A stretch of 64,000 nucleotides of DNA from Flavihumibacter profundi (GTDB taxonomy: Bacteria > Bacteroidota > Bacteroidia > Chitinophagales > Chitinophagaceae). Positions 51,192-59,913 of the stretch are shown piece by piece (positions within the stretch are counted from its first letter, which is position 1; every line of letters begins with the position of its first letter). Where the stretch lies: contig NZ_JAIQXE010000001.1 in NCBI RefSeq assembly GCF_020076305.1, positions 1,860,001-1,924,000 of the forward strand, read 5' to 3'. A program made the translations under genes and the position numbers. The notes under the pieces were generated by a model, which was not told where the DNA came from, did no database searches, and was given only the letters and a program-made list of their open reading frames with translations.

Positions 51192-54188
51192 ATGTACCTC
51201 AATTGCAAAACCTATTTCAGCCTTCGATACGGCACTTTCAACACCGAAGAACTGGTCAAAACTGCCGTAGAAATGGGAATTGGCGCACTGGCCCTCACCA
51301 ATATCAACAATACCAGTGACGCCTGGGACTTTTACCAGCATTGCAACACATATTGCGTAAAACCTATACTGGGCGTGGAAATAAGGAATGAAGAAAAAAC
51401 CTGTTATATCCTGCTTGCGGTTAACGGGAACGGATTCGCCTGGATTAATGAATTTTTATCTACCCACCTGCAACAACAGGTACCCTTCCCCGAAACCGCA
51501 AGTGGCAACCCATTTTTTAATGACCCCTCCGATGGATTTGTTATTTATCCTTTCACAGCAACACCTCCGGACAACTTATTGGAAAATGAATATATCGGGC
51601 TTCAAATGGCCCATATTACTAAATTATTTAGCTATCCGGTGGCTGCTTTCCGTCATAAACTTGTAGTACTGCACCCGGTAAGTTTCCAGGATAAAAAGCA
51701 TTTCAATGCCCACCGGTTACTCCGCGCCATCGAACACAACACACTCCTGTCTAAACTCAGCAAATCCCAGCAGGGCGATGCCGGAGAAGTATTTGTGCCA
51801 CCCGCAAAGATCCTTGAATCATTTGCTCAGTATCCCTTCATTATCACCAATACTTACAGGCTCATGGAAGCAGTACAACTGGACATGGACCTGCACACCG
51901 ACAAGAACAAAAAAAACCTGAGTGCGACGCTTGAAGATGATAAAATTTTCCTGGCCAAACTGGCTACAGACGGGTGTATGAACCGCTACGGCAAACGCAA
52001 CAGGGTTGCCCAGGAAAGGGTTAAAAAAGAACTGGCTATAATTGACCAGTTAGGATTTAACGCTTATTTCCTGATTACCTGGGATATTATCCGCTATGCG
52101 CAAAGCCGGGGCTATTATTACGTGGGCAGGGGCAGCGGCGCCAATTCCATCGTTGCCTATTGCCTGCAGATAACCGATGTTGACCCGATTGAGCTGGACC
52201 TCTATTTTGAACGGTTTCTAAACCCATACCGAACATCCCCACCAGATTTTGATATCGATTTTTCCTGGCTGGACCGCGATGATGTTATAGATTATGTGTT
52301 TAAGCGCTATGGCAAAAAACAGGTGGCACTTCTTGGCATGGTCACCACTTTCCAATACAACGCATTAATCCGCGAACTGGGAAAAGTTTTCGGGTTACCA
52401 AAGGCGGAAATCGACCAGCTTGCGGTGAAAGGTTATTATTCCCGCAACAGCAAATTCGAACCCAATAAAGCGGAAGACCAGATCCAGCGGCTCATATTGC
52501 AATACGGCAAACTATTGGTGAATTTCCCAAACCACCTCAGCATCCATCCGGGTGGCATGCTCATCAGTGAAGCGCCAATTTACCAGTACGCTGCAGTTTA
52601 TATGCCGCCCAAGGGTTTTCCCACTACCCAGATCGATATGTTCGTGGCCGAAAATATTGGCCTGTACAAACTGGATATACTCAGTCAGCGCGGGCTCGGG
52701 CATATCAAAGAAGCGCTTAGGCTTATCCGGGAAAACCAGCAGGTGAGTGTCAATATCCATGATATCGAGTATTTTAAAAAAGATAAAAAAGTTAAAGACC
52801 AGATCCGGAACGTTGACACCATCGGGTGTTTTTATATTGAGAGTCCGGCGATGCGACAGTTATTGAAAAAACTGGAATGCGATGATTACCTGACCCTGGT
52901 TGCTGCCAGTTCCATAATTCGTCCGGGTGTTGCCAGCAGCGGTATGATGAAAGCCTATATCGAGCGCTACCATAAACCCGATTCTTTCGAATATATCCAC
53001 CCCGTGATGAAAGAACTGCTGCAGGAAACATACGGGGTAATGGTGTACCAGGAAGATGTGATCAAAGTGGCACATCATTTTGCCGGCCTCGATATGGGGG
53101 AAGCCGATATCCTGCGCCGGGCAATGAGCGGCAAATACAGGGGTAGCAAAGAGATGGACCGTATCCGGGAAAAATTCTTTGTAAACTGCCGGGAAAGAGG
53201 TTATGAGGATGCTATAAGTAAAGAAGTATGGCGACAGATAGAAAGCTTTGGAGGCTATAGTTTTTCAAAAGCACATTCCGCTTCCTTTGCGGTTGAAAGT
53301 TACCAGAGCCTGTTTTTGAAAACCTATTACCCCAAAGAATTCATGGTGGCAGTGATTAATAATTTCGGTGGATTTTACCGCACGGAATTGTATTTCTATG
53401 AATTGCATAAAACCGGTGCATGTATTCACCCACCCTGTATTAATAATAGCGACTGGCTAACCAATATTAAGGGAAATGATGTTTATACCGGCTTCGTTCA
53501 CCTGAAATCACTGGAACGTACAGCCGCAGATAAACTGGTAGAGGAAAGAAAGAAAAATGGCCCCTACCTGCATTTGCAGGACCTGATCGAAAGGACAGCG
53601 TTGGGAAAGGAAAGCCTGAATATACTGATCAGGATTAATGCCCTTGCTTTTACCGGGAAACCAAAGAAAGAGTTACTATGGGAGGCAAATTTCCTGCAGT
53701 CGCACCAGCAACAAAAAGTCCCGCCAGAACCCCGACTATTCCGGGAACCACCCCTTAGTTTTTCTTTACCTGAATTGCCGGTTTACCCACTGGAAGACCT
53801 GTATGACCAAATGGAATTAATGGATTTCCCTTTACACAGCCCTTTTCCCATGGCTGACGATGATCCGGCGAAATATACTGCGGCGGCTGATATGCACTGC
53901 TACCTGGGACAGAATATTACCATGATGGGTTACCTGATCACTTATAAGCCGGTACGCACCATTAAAGGTGATACGATGTGCTTCGGCACTTTTATAGACG
54001 CTTCCCTGAACTGGATCGACACCATTCATTTCCCGGATAGCCTTTCCCGTTACCCCCTGAATGGCAATGGATTTTACAGGCTCACCGGCAAAGTGGTACA
54101 GGATTTTGGCGTGTACAACCTTGAAGTGCAGCAGCAAAAGAAAATCGGTTTAAAAAAAAGGACTGAAGAAATGAGTTATGCTGGCTAA
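51192..54188 (+). CDS. dnaE: DNA polymerase III alpha-type polymerase (C family) with degenerate PHP site
   Basis: A 998-residue replicative-type polymerase, shorter than E. coli DnaE (1160). The N-terminal PHP domain keeps its fold (FSLRYGTFNTEELVKTAVEM), but the metal ligands are changed: HxH is N4-C-K6, and TDHD is TNINN. The polymerase core has GRGSGANSIVAYCLQITDVDP and the catalytic aspartates in PPDFDIDFSWLDRDD. The helix-hairpin and OB-fold parts follow (INNFGGFYRTELYFYELHKT, QNITMMGYLITYKPVRTI). It overlaps dinB by 11 bases, so the two polymerases are made together. This looks like a second DnaE working in lesion bypass or mutagenesis; that role is inferred. Confidence 0.92.
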   Translation: MYLNCKTYFSLRYGTFNTEELVKTAVEMGIGALALTNINNTSDAWDFYQHCNTYCVKPILGVEIRNEEKTCYILLAVNGNGFAWINEFLSTHLQQQVPFPETASGNPFFNDPSDGFVIYPFTATPPDNLLENEYIGLQMAHITKLFSYPVAAFRHKLVVLHPVSFQDKKHFNAHRLLRAIEHNTLLSKLSKSQQGDAGEVFVPPAKILESFAQYPFIITNTYRLMEAVQLDMDLHTDKNKKNLSATLEDDKIFLAKLATDGCMNRYGKRNRVAQERVKKELAIIDQLGFNAYFLITWDIIRYAQSRGYYYVGRGSGANSIVAYCLQITDVDPIELDLYFERFLNPYRTSPPDFDIDFSWLDRDDVIDYVFKRYGKKQVALLGMVTTFQYNALIRELGKVFGLPKAEIDQLAVKGYYSRNSKFEPNKAEDQIQRLILQYGKLLVNFPNHLSIHPGGMLISEAPIYQYAAVYMPPKGFPTTQIDMFVAENIGLYKLDILSQRGLGHIKEALRLIRENQQVSVNIHDIEYFKKDKKVKDQIRNVDTIGCFYIESPAMRQLLKKLECDDYLTLVAASSIIRPGVASSGMMKAYIERYHKPDSFEYIHPVMKELLQETYGVMVYQEDVIKVAHHFAGLDMGEADILRRAMSGKYRGSKEMDRIREKFFVNCRERGYEDAISKEVWRQIESFGGYSFSKAHSASFAVESYQSLFLKTYYPKEFMVAVINNFGGFYRTELYFYELHKTGACIHPPCINNSDWLTNIKGNDVYTGFVHLKSLERTAADKLVEERKKNGPYLHLQDLIERTALGKESLNILIRINALAFTGKPKKELLWEANFLQSHQQQKVPPEPRLFREPPLSFSLPELPVYPLEDLYDQMELMDFPLHSPFPMADDDPAKYTAAADMHCYLGQNITMMGYLITYKPVRTIKGDTMCFGTFIDASLNWIDTIHFPDSLSRYPLNGNGFYRLTGKVVQDFGVYNLEVQQQKKIGLKKRTEEMSYAG

Positions 54189-55329
54189 CCCCGACAGACA
54201 TATTGCCCACTTCGACCTGGATGCTTTTTTTGTATCGGTAGAATGCCTGAAAAACCCGGTACTTAAGGGCAAGCCGCTAATTGTTGGCGGATCCGGCGAC
54301 CGGGGTGTTGTTGCAGCATGCAGCTACGAAGCAAGGCAATTTGGCATCCACAGTGCCATGCCCATGAAACTGGCCCGGCGGCTTTGCCCCCATGCCCTTA
54401 TCATCAGTGGCGATATGGAAGACTATAGCAAATATTCCAGACTTGTTACCGAGATCATTGCCGAAAAAGTACCCATTTTTGAAAAATCATCCATTGATGA
54501 GTTTTATATCGACCTCAGTGGTATGGATAAATATTTTGGGTGCCGGCTCTTTACCACTGAACTCAAAAAAACAATCACCAGGGAAAGTGGGTTACCCATC
54601 AGCTGGGCATTAGCGAGTAATAAGCTGGTCAGCAAAGTAGCTACCAATGAAGTAAAGCCGAATGGCCAAATGGAAATCCCCTTCGGAGGGGAAAAATATT
54701 TCCTGGCTCCACTTCATATCGGAAAGATTCCCGGCATCGGAAAAGAAACATCTGCCTTACTGGAAAAGATGGGTGTAGAAACCGTACGCACGCTAAGTGA
54801 AATACCTGTTGTTATGCTCCACAATTTATTAGGCAAAACCGGTATAGAATTATCAAGGCGGGCTAATGGCATTGATGAAACACCGGTTGTCCCTTACCGC
54901 GAGCAGAAGTCCATTTCAACAGAACAAACCTTTCCTTCCGATACTATTGATATGCATTTCCTGCAATCGCAACTGGTCAGAATGACGGAAAGCATTGCTT
55001 TTGAACTGAGAAAGCAAAACAAGCTGACCGGTTGTGTTACAGTAAAACTTCGATATGCAAATTTTGATACGGTCACAAAGCAATGCAGTATAGCTTATGC
55101 AGCTGCAGACCATATACTGTTATCAACCGCCCGGTCACTTTTTGAGCAATTATATGATCGGCGGATGCTTGTCCGGTTGCTGGGCATCCGGTTCACACAC
55201 CTCATACCCGGCAATTACCAGATCAGCCTTTTTGATGATACACAGGAAATGATCAGGCTATACCAGGCCATCGACAGTGTTAAGATCCGTTTCGGGGAAT
55301 CAAAGCTAAAGCGTGCCGGTGGAGCCTGA
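54178..55329 (+). CDS. dinB: DNA polymerase IV (Y family)
   Basis: A 383-residue translesion polymerase. The palm acidic sites are HFDLDAFFVSVE at the N-terminus and KSSIDEFYIDLSG (SIDE) near residue 106. The little-finger part runs from about residue 240. A beta-clamp binding motif QISLFDD is near the C-terminus (around residue 353). The helix-hairpin GKIPGIGKETSALLEKMG matches DinB. Start ATG 54178 lies inside the end of dnaE. The 3' end overlaps the convergent membrane-protein gene by 24 bases. Confidence 0.93.
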   Translation: MLANPDRHIAHFDLDAFFVSVECLKNPVLKGKPLIVGGSGDRGVVAACSYEARQFGIHSAMPMKLARRLCPHALIISGDMEDYSKYSRLVTEIIAEKVPIFEKSSIDEFYIDLSGMDKYFGCRLFTTELKKTITRESGLPISWALASNKLVSKVATNEVKPNGQMEIPFGGEKYFLAPLHIGKIPGIGKETSALLEKMGVETVRTLSEIPVVMLHNLLGKTGIELSRRANGIDETPVVPYREQKSISTEQTFPSDTIDMHFLQSQLVRMTESIAFELRKQNKLTGCVTVKLRYANFDTVTKQCSIAYAAADHILLSTARSLFEQLYDRRMLVRLLGIRFTHLIPGNYQISLFDDTQEMIRLYQAIDSVKIRFGESKLKRAGGA

Positions 55330-56520
55330 TGCCTTAACCTTCAGGTTCATCCAGCCGATAGACACAAAAAGGCAAATAGCAGCGCCCAGTAAAAATTCAT
55401 TGGTCCGTGGAATAGATACATAAAACATAGCGGTAATCCCCTGGGCCATTAAAGTTAATTCAGTCAATAAAATACCTGCAATAAATAATACCACCGAAAC
55501 AGGCAACTGGTCCTTCCTGAGGGGAAAATTATTATGCTGCATCAACCAGCCTATCGCAAAGAGGGAAACGAATCCCAGTAAAACCAGGTGAAGGTAACCA
55601 ATCACCACAGGCCTGTAAGCAAACGCATAAGGGCTGAGGGCCGGGATTACCGATAAAGCCTGAAGGGTAAACTTTATAGTCAGAGCGGTCAGGGATAGCA
55701 TCCAGATAGCCTTAACTGCACTGGAACCAATAGCTGAACGTGTAACAGGATATACATGGATGGCAATTCGCAAAAAAGCTATCATCTGAACAGCTGCAGC
55801 AATGCAGGCCGTTGCATACATCCAGCCCGGCAGTTGCATCCATAAAGCCGATAAAAAAAAGGCGGGAATTGTAGCCAGTGCCAGGTACAATAAGGGCTTC
55901 TGCAATTCCTGGTGCATCTCCAATGGCATAAGGTGTAAAAAAAGGGCAATGATGGCAAAGAAAAACCAGCCATTATACTGGAAGTGCAGGTAGAAATAAA
56001 CTGACCCGAAATACAGATCGGGGTGATTCACTTTATTGGCCATTAACCAGGCCAGGAAGAAGGTACCCACTGCAGAAATCACCAGGAATACCAGCGACCA
56101 TTTTGTAGCCAACCTGATCATTGGGCTGATTTCCCCGATCATGCTATCCTTCCAGTATAAAACCGCAAACCACCAGCCCAGGAAAACAGAGATAGTTGAA
56201 AAACAGATAGATACAGGACCATATCCCTGGAATGGGAAACTGCAGAACATACCGTATGCAGATAAAAAATTAAATAACAACAGCCGGTCATATTTCGGGG
56301 CCAGGTTATCCGGCAATTTGCCCACCAGTGCGGCCATCAGGAAAAGGCTGACCCATCCTGCAAAAGCAAAATGCGAATGGGCATGCAACATAAATTTGAA
56401 ATTCAGCCAGGGAATTGAAATCAGGATTTTTAATCGTAGTAAAACGCCAGCAGCAGAAACCAGGAAGAAATTGAATAAAGCCAGCCTGCACCACTTTTGT
56501 CCGGTTGCATTCATGAGCAT
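55306..56520 (-). CDS. Polytopic membrane protein with heme-copper-oxidase-like histidine motifs
   Basis: A 404-residue inner-membrane protein with about 11-12 helices, not confidently assigned. MLHAHSHFAFAGWVSLFLMA (near residue 44) has an H-x-H-x-x-H pattern like helix II of heme-copper oxidase subunit I. Later helices contain FGSVYFYLHFQYNGWFFF, FLHLMPLEMH and IGYLHLVLLGFVSLFAIG. It shares features with subunit I-like and NnrS-like proteins, but lacks an obvious full set of six metal-ligand His. Located downstream of and in the same direction as the Crp-type regulator beside the nos operon, so a role in N-oxide metabolism is inferred. Ends 24 bases inside dinB. Confidence 0.65.
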   Translation of the reverse strand: MLMNATGQKWCRLALFNFFLVSAAGVLLRLKILISIPWLNFKFMLHAHSHFAFAGWVSLFLMAALVGKLPDNLAPKYDRLLLFNFLSAYGMFCSFPFQGYGPVSICFSTISVFLGWWFAVLYWKDSMIGEISPMIRLATKWSLVFLVISAVGTFFLAWLMANKVNHPDLYFGSVYFYLHFQYNGWFFFAIIALFLHLMPLEMHQELQKPLLYLALATIPAFFLSALWMQLPGWMYATACIAAAVQMIAFLRIAIHVYPVTRSAIGSSAVKAIWMLSLTALTIKFTLQALSVIPALSPYAFAYRPVVIGYLHLVLLGFVSLFAIGWLMQHNNFPLRKDQLPVSVVLFIAGILLTELTLMAQGITAMFYVSIPRTNEFLLGAAICLFVSIGWMNLKVKASGSTGTL

Positions 56521-56575
56521 ACTTTGTCACAAATCAACCAAATCCATGCCCGGCTAAAGATGATTGAAATCAGGT

Positions 56576-57184
56576 TTAATAAAAAACTTTACCCCTTTGT
56601 ATTTTCAGGGAGCCTCTTTCGTGCAGGTGCCTGATGGTCCTGATTACCGTTTCCACCCTTAATCCCGTCATATCAGCCAATTGCTGCCTGGTTAAATGGA
56701 GTTTGCACAAGCTATTACCGATTCCACCCCTTGTCCTTTTATAATAATTGAGCATGGTGGAAATCCTTTGCTCGGGGTTATTATACGCTAATTCGCGAAG
56801 TGTCTGGAACTTAAAGCGCAATCGCGATACCAATAACTTTGTGAAGCTGAAATGGATATCAAAACTGGATTTGATCATTTGAAGGAAACTTGATTTACAC
56901 AAACGCAGTAATACACAGTCTTCATCAGCAATTGCTGTGGCTGCATATGGCTTGTCATCAAATAGGGGCAACTCGCCAAAACATTCCCCCGATTCTATCA
57001 TTACCTGGATAAACTCCCGGCCTTCCTCATTAATATTTACCCACCTAACCCTTCCTTCAATTATTTGATAGTAAAAACTGGCATTAGTACCCTCAAGAAA
57101 AATAATCTCGCCTTTTGCCACCTTTTTATAAGTAGCTCCCCAAGTCAAAAGCACATCTTCAGGAACAATTGGTTCAGCAATCAT
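56576..57184 (-). CDS. Crp/Fnr-family transcriptional regulator without FNR cysteines
   Basis: A 202-residue regulator. The cyclic-nucleotide-like barrel has ESGECFGELPLFDDKPYAAT near residue 80, and the helix-turn-helix is LTRQQLADMTGLRVETVIRT with ERGSLKIQRGKVFY at the end. The N-terminal cysteine cluster that binds [4Fe-4S] in FNR is absent, so oxygen sensing by a cluster is not expected; heme or another ligand is possible, as in Dnr-type regulators. The frame opens with TTG at 57205, but the ATG at 57184 is preferred. It is divergent from the cytochrome-nosZ operon and separated by about 220 bases, so it is a good candidate regulator. Confidence 0.9.
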   Translation of the reverse strand: MIAEPIVPEDVLLTWGATYKKVAKGEIIFLEGTNASFYYQIIEGRVRWVNINEEGREFIQVMIESGECFGELPLFDDKPYAATAIADEDCVLLRLCKSSFLQMIKSSFDIHFSFTKLLVSRLRFKFQTLRELAYNNPEQRISTMLNYYKRTRGGIGNSLCKLHLTRQQLADMTGLRVETVIRTIRHLHERGSLKIQRGKVFY

Positions 57185-57202
57185 TGGTATTATTTTATGT
57201 TC

Positions 57203-57232
57203 CAAAATTAACCAAACTTGTTACCTGGCAAA
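57203..57232 (-). promoter_or_regulatory. Predicted promoter of the Crp-family gene
   Basis: On the minus strand TTTG (57229-57232), an 18-base spacer and TAATTTTG (57203-57210) match both elements. The leader to the ATG at 57184 would be about 15 bases. Confidence 0.65.
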
Positions 57233-57350
57233 TGACGGCGATAAGTCCTAAAGATGAATATGAACAGGCACCTTACATGAGTAAAATCAATTAGCCCTAT
57301 GATAATGATCAGTCTGGCAAACCTTCTGCCAATTTATGCGCAGAATCATA

Positions 57351-57379
57351 TTTGCTCTTTCGGCGTCGGTTTAATCTTG
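57351..57379 (+). promoter_or_regulatory. Predicted promoter of the nos operon
   Basis: TTTG (57351-57354), a 17-base spacer and TAATCTTG (57372-57379) fit the Bacteroidota consensus with one mismatch. The 57185-57407 region between the divergent genes also has CTGGCAAA at about 57225 and 57314, which may be regulator half-sites (weak). Confidence 0.5.
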
Positions 57380-57407
57380 TACCAGTAAATTCATCAAAAC
57401 TCCTATT

Positions 57408-57878
57408 ATGAAAAAGTTTTTATTGCTGGCAGGTATGGTTTCCTTAATATATGCCTGCGGAGGCGGTAACAAGGAAGAGAAAAAAGAGACCCCGGCTACA
57501 GCGGAAAGCACAGAAAGCGCACCTGCTGCCCCTGCCGATGAAAAAGGGATCGGCAAATTCACAAAAGTTGATTTGGGTGATAAACTGGATGCCGGTATGG
57601 CCCAGGCCGGGAAAGGCATTTTTGATATAAAATGCTCTGCCTGCCATAAACTAACCGAAGAAAAACTGGTTGGTCCGGGTTGGAAAAATGTTACCCAGAG
57701 GCGTAAGCCGGAATGGATCATGAATTTCGTTACCAACGTTGATGAAATGCTGAGCAAAGACCCAAAAGCCCAGGCCCAGCTTGAAATTTGCCTGGTGAGG
57801 ATGCCCAACCAAAACCTCACCGATGATGACGCCCGCCATATTCTGGAATTCATGAGAATGAATGACGGAGTTAAATAA
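57408..57878 (+). CDS. Lipoprotein monoheme cytochrome c of the nos operon
   Basis: A 156-residue class I cytochrome. The signal peptide ends in a lipobox (SLIYACGGG). A charged Ala/Glu/Pro linker of about 40 residues follows. The heme site is KCSACHKLTEEKLVGPGWKN with CSACH near residue 82, and the distal Met is in RMPNQNLTDDDARHI. It probably gives electrons to NosZ, whose gene starts 23 bases downstream. This cytochrome-nosZ pairing is typical of clade II clusters. It is membrane-tethered in the periplasm (or outer-membrane inner leaflet). Confidence 0.92.
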   Translation: MKKFLLLAGMVSLIYACGGGNKEEKKETPATAESTESAPAAPADEKGIGKFTKVDLGDKLDAGMAQAGKGIFDIKCSACHKLTEEKLVGPGWKNVTQRRKPEWIMNFVTNVDEMLSKDPKAQAQLEICLVRMPNQNLTDDDARHILEFMRMNDGVK

Positions 57879-57901
57879 AGAAGCCCTAAAACAATCAATA
57901 T

Positions 57902-59902
57902 ATGACCCATATTTTAAAACAACCGATTCTCTTGCTGGCCGTATTGCTGGGTATCAGCTTTCAGTCCTGCAAGCCCAAAAGCACCACATCAGCCGTTAGC
58001 GGCGATGCAGCTGTAAAAGCCTATGTACCACCTGGCAAATACGACGAATTCTACAATTTCCTCTCAGGTGGATTCAGTGGACAAATGAGTGTGTACGGAT
58101 TGCCCTCCGGCCGGCTTTTCAGGGTTATCCCGGTATTCTCTGTTGACCCGGAAAAAGGCTATGGTTACAGTGAAGAGACAAAACCCATGCTGAATACATC
58201 CCATGGTTTCATTCCCTGGGACGACCTTCACCATACTGAGCTGTCACAAACCAACGGAGAAATTGATGGTCGTTGGATTTTCGGTAACGCGAATAACACG
58301 CCAAGGGTAGCCAGGATTGACCTGACTACATTCCGTACCGCCGAAATCATTGAATTGCCAAACAGTGCAGGAAACCACTCCTCTCCCTTTACTACAGAAA
58401 ATTCAGAATATGTAGTAGCAGGAACCCGTTTTAGCGTACCGGTAGATTATGTTAACGGCGATGTGCCCATTAACACCTATAAGAAGAATTTCAAAGGCAC
58501 GCTCAGCTTTATCAGCGTAAGCAAGGAAGGCGCAATGGATATTGCATTTCAGTTGCTGTTACCCGGTGTAAACTTTGACCTTAGTCATTCCGGGAAAGGC
58601 CCCAGCAGTGGTTGGTTTTTCTTCAGCTGTTACAATAGTGAACAAGCCAATACACTTTTGGAAGTAAACGCTTCACAAAGGGATAAGGACTTTATCCTGG
58701 CAGTTAACTGGAAAAAAGCCGAAGAGTACCTGAAAGCAGGCAAAGGCGTAAAACAAAAAGTACGCTATGCACATAACACCTATGATGAAAATACCCACAG
58801 CGCGAAAAGTGAAATCAGGGAAGAAGTAACTGTACTTGATGCCGTTGCGCTTAAGGATATTTGTTATTTGATCCCTTGTCCGAAGTCGCCGCACGGTTGC
58901 GACGTAGACCCAACCGGTGAATACATTGTTGGTAGTGGAAAACTTGCCGCACTGATTCCTGTTTTCGCTTTCTCAAAACTCCAGAAAGCCATTGCTGATA
59001 AAACTTACGAAGGTGAATATGAAGGTATCCCTGTAATTAAGTATGAAGCCGCATTATACGGTGAAGTTAAGAAACCGGGATTAGGCCCATTGCACACAGA
59101 ATTTGATGGAAAAGGAAATGCCTACACCTCATTCTTTGTGTCATCTGAAATCGTAAAATGGAATATCAAGGATCTTAAGGTACTGGACCGCGCACCTACT
59201 TTCTATTCAATCGGCCACCTTTGCATCCCTGGCGGTGATACAAGAAAACCAAATCCAAAATATGTGATTGGTTATAATAAAATCACCAAAGACCGCTACC
59301 TGCCAACTGGCCCTGAACTATCCCAGAGTGCACAGATCTATGACATCAGCGGCGACAAAATGCAGTTGATCAACGACTTCCCGACAATAGGGGAACCACA
59401 CTACGCACAGGCAGTAGCTGCAGACCTGCTTATGAAAAATTCCAGGAAGATCTATAAGATAGAAGAAAACAAAAATCCTTACGTTTCCAAAGGTGAGAAA
59501 GAAACCAAAGTGGTGCGGGAAGGCAATAAAGTACATGTTTACATGACTGCAATCCGCTCCCACTTCTCTCCTGATAATATTGAAGGCGTTACAATGGGAG
59601 ATGAAGTCTATTTCCATGTTACCAACCTGGAACAGGATTGGGATGTTCCCCATGGATTCGCTGTAAAAGGAGCACCTACTGCAGAATTGCTGATCATGCC
59701 TGGTGAAACCCAGACCCTGAAATGGGTTCCTGAAAAAACCGGTATTTACCCGATATATTGTACCGATTTCTGTAGTGCATTGCACCAGGAAATGCAGGGA
59801 TATGTAAGGGTAAGTCCAAAAGGCTCTAATGTTCCAATAACTTTCAGCCTGGGTACAAACACTGCTGCTCCGGAAGCGACCGATAAAAAAGCTGCTCAAT
59901 AA
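57902..59902 (+). CDS. nosZ: Nitrous oxide reductase, clade II (Sec-dependent lipoprotein type)
   Basis: A 666-residue copper enzyme reducing N2O to N2. The signal is Sec-type with a lipobox (LGISFQSCKPK) instead of the Tat signal of clade I, the mark of clade II. The seven-bladed propeller carries CuZ histidine motifs DLHHTELSQ, GNHSSPF, FDLSHSGKGP, SPHGCDVDPTGEY, GPLHTEFDGKGN, IGHLCIPGGDTRKP and EPHYAQAV. The C-terminal cupredoxin domain has the CuA site CTDFCSALHQEM. All expected ligands are seen. Downstream genes supply copper and assembly factors. Confidence 0.97.
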   Translation: MTHILKQPILLLAVLLGISFQSCKPKSTTSAVSGDAAVKAYVPPGKYDEFYNFLSGGFSGQMSVYGLPSGRLFRVIPVFSVDPEKGYGYSEETKPMLNTSHGFIPWDDLHHTELSQTNGEIDGRWIFGNANNTPRVARIDLTTFRTAEIIELPNSAGNHSSPFTTENSEYVVAGTRFSVPVDYVNGDVPINTYKKNFKGTLSFISVSKEGAMDIAFQLLLPGVNFDLSHSGKGPSSGWFFFSCYNSEQANTLLEVNASQRDKDFILAVNWKKAEEYLKAGKGVKQKVRYAHNTYDENTHSAKSEIREEVTVLDAVALKDICYLIPCPKSPHGCDVDPTGEYIVGSGKLAALIPVFAFSKLQKAIADKTYEGEYEGIPVIKYEAALYGEVKKPGLGPLHTEFDGKGNAYTSFFVSSEIVKWNIKDLKVLDRAPTFYSIGHLCIPGGDTRKPNPKYVIGYNKITKDRYLPTGPELSQSAQIYDISGDKMQLINDFPTIGEPHYAQAVAADLLMKNSRKIYKIEENKNPYVSKGEKETKVVREGNKVHVYMTAIRSHFSPDNIEGVTMGDEVYFHVTNLEQDWDVPHGFAVKGAPTAELLIMPGETQTLKWVPEKTGIYPIYCTDFCSALHQEMQGYVRVSPKGSNVPITFSLGTNTAAPEATDKKAAQ

Positions 59903-59913
59903 AATCAAGAACC

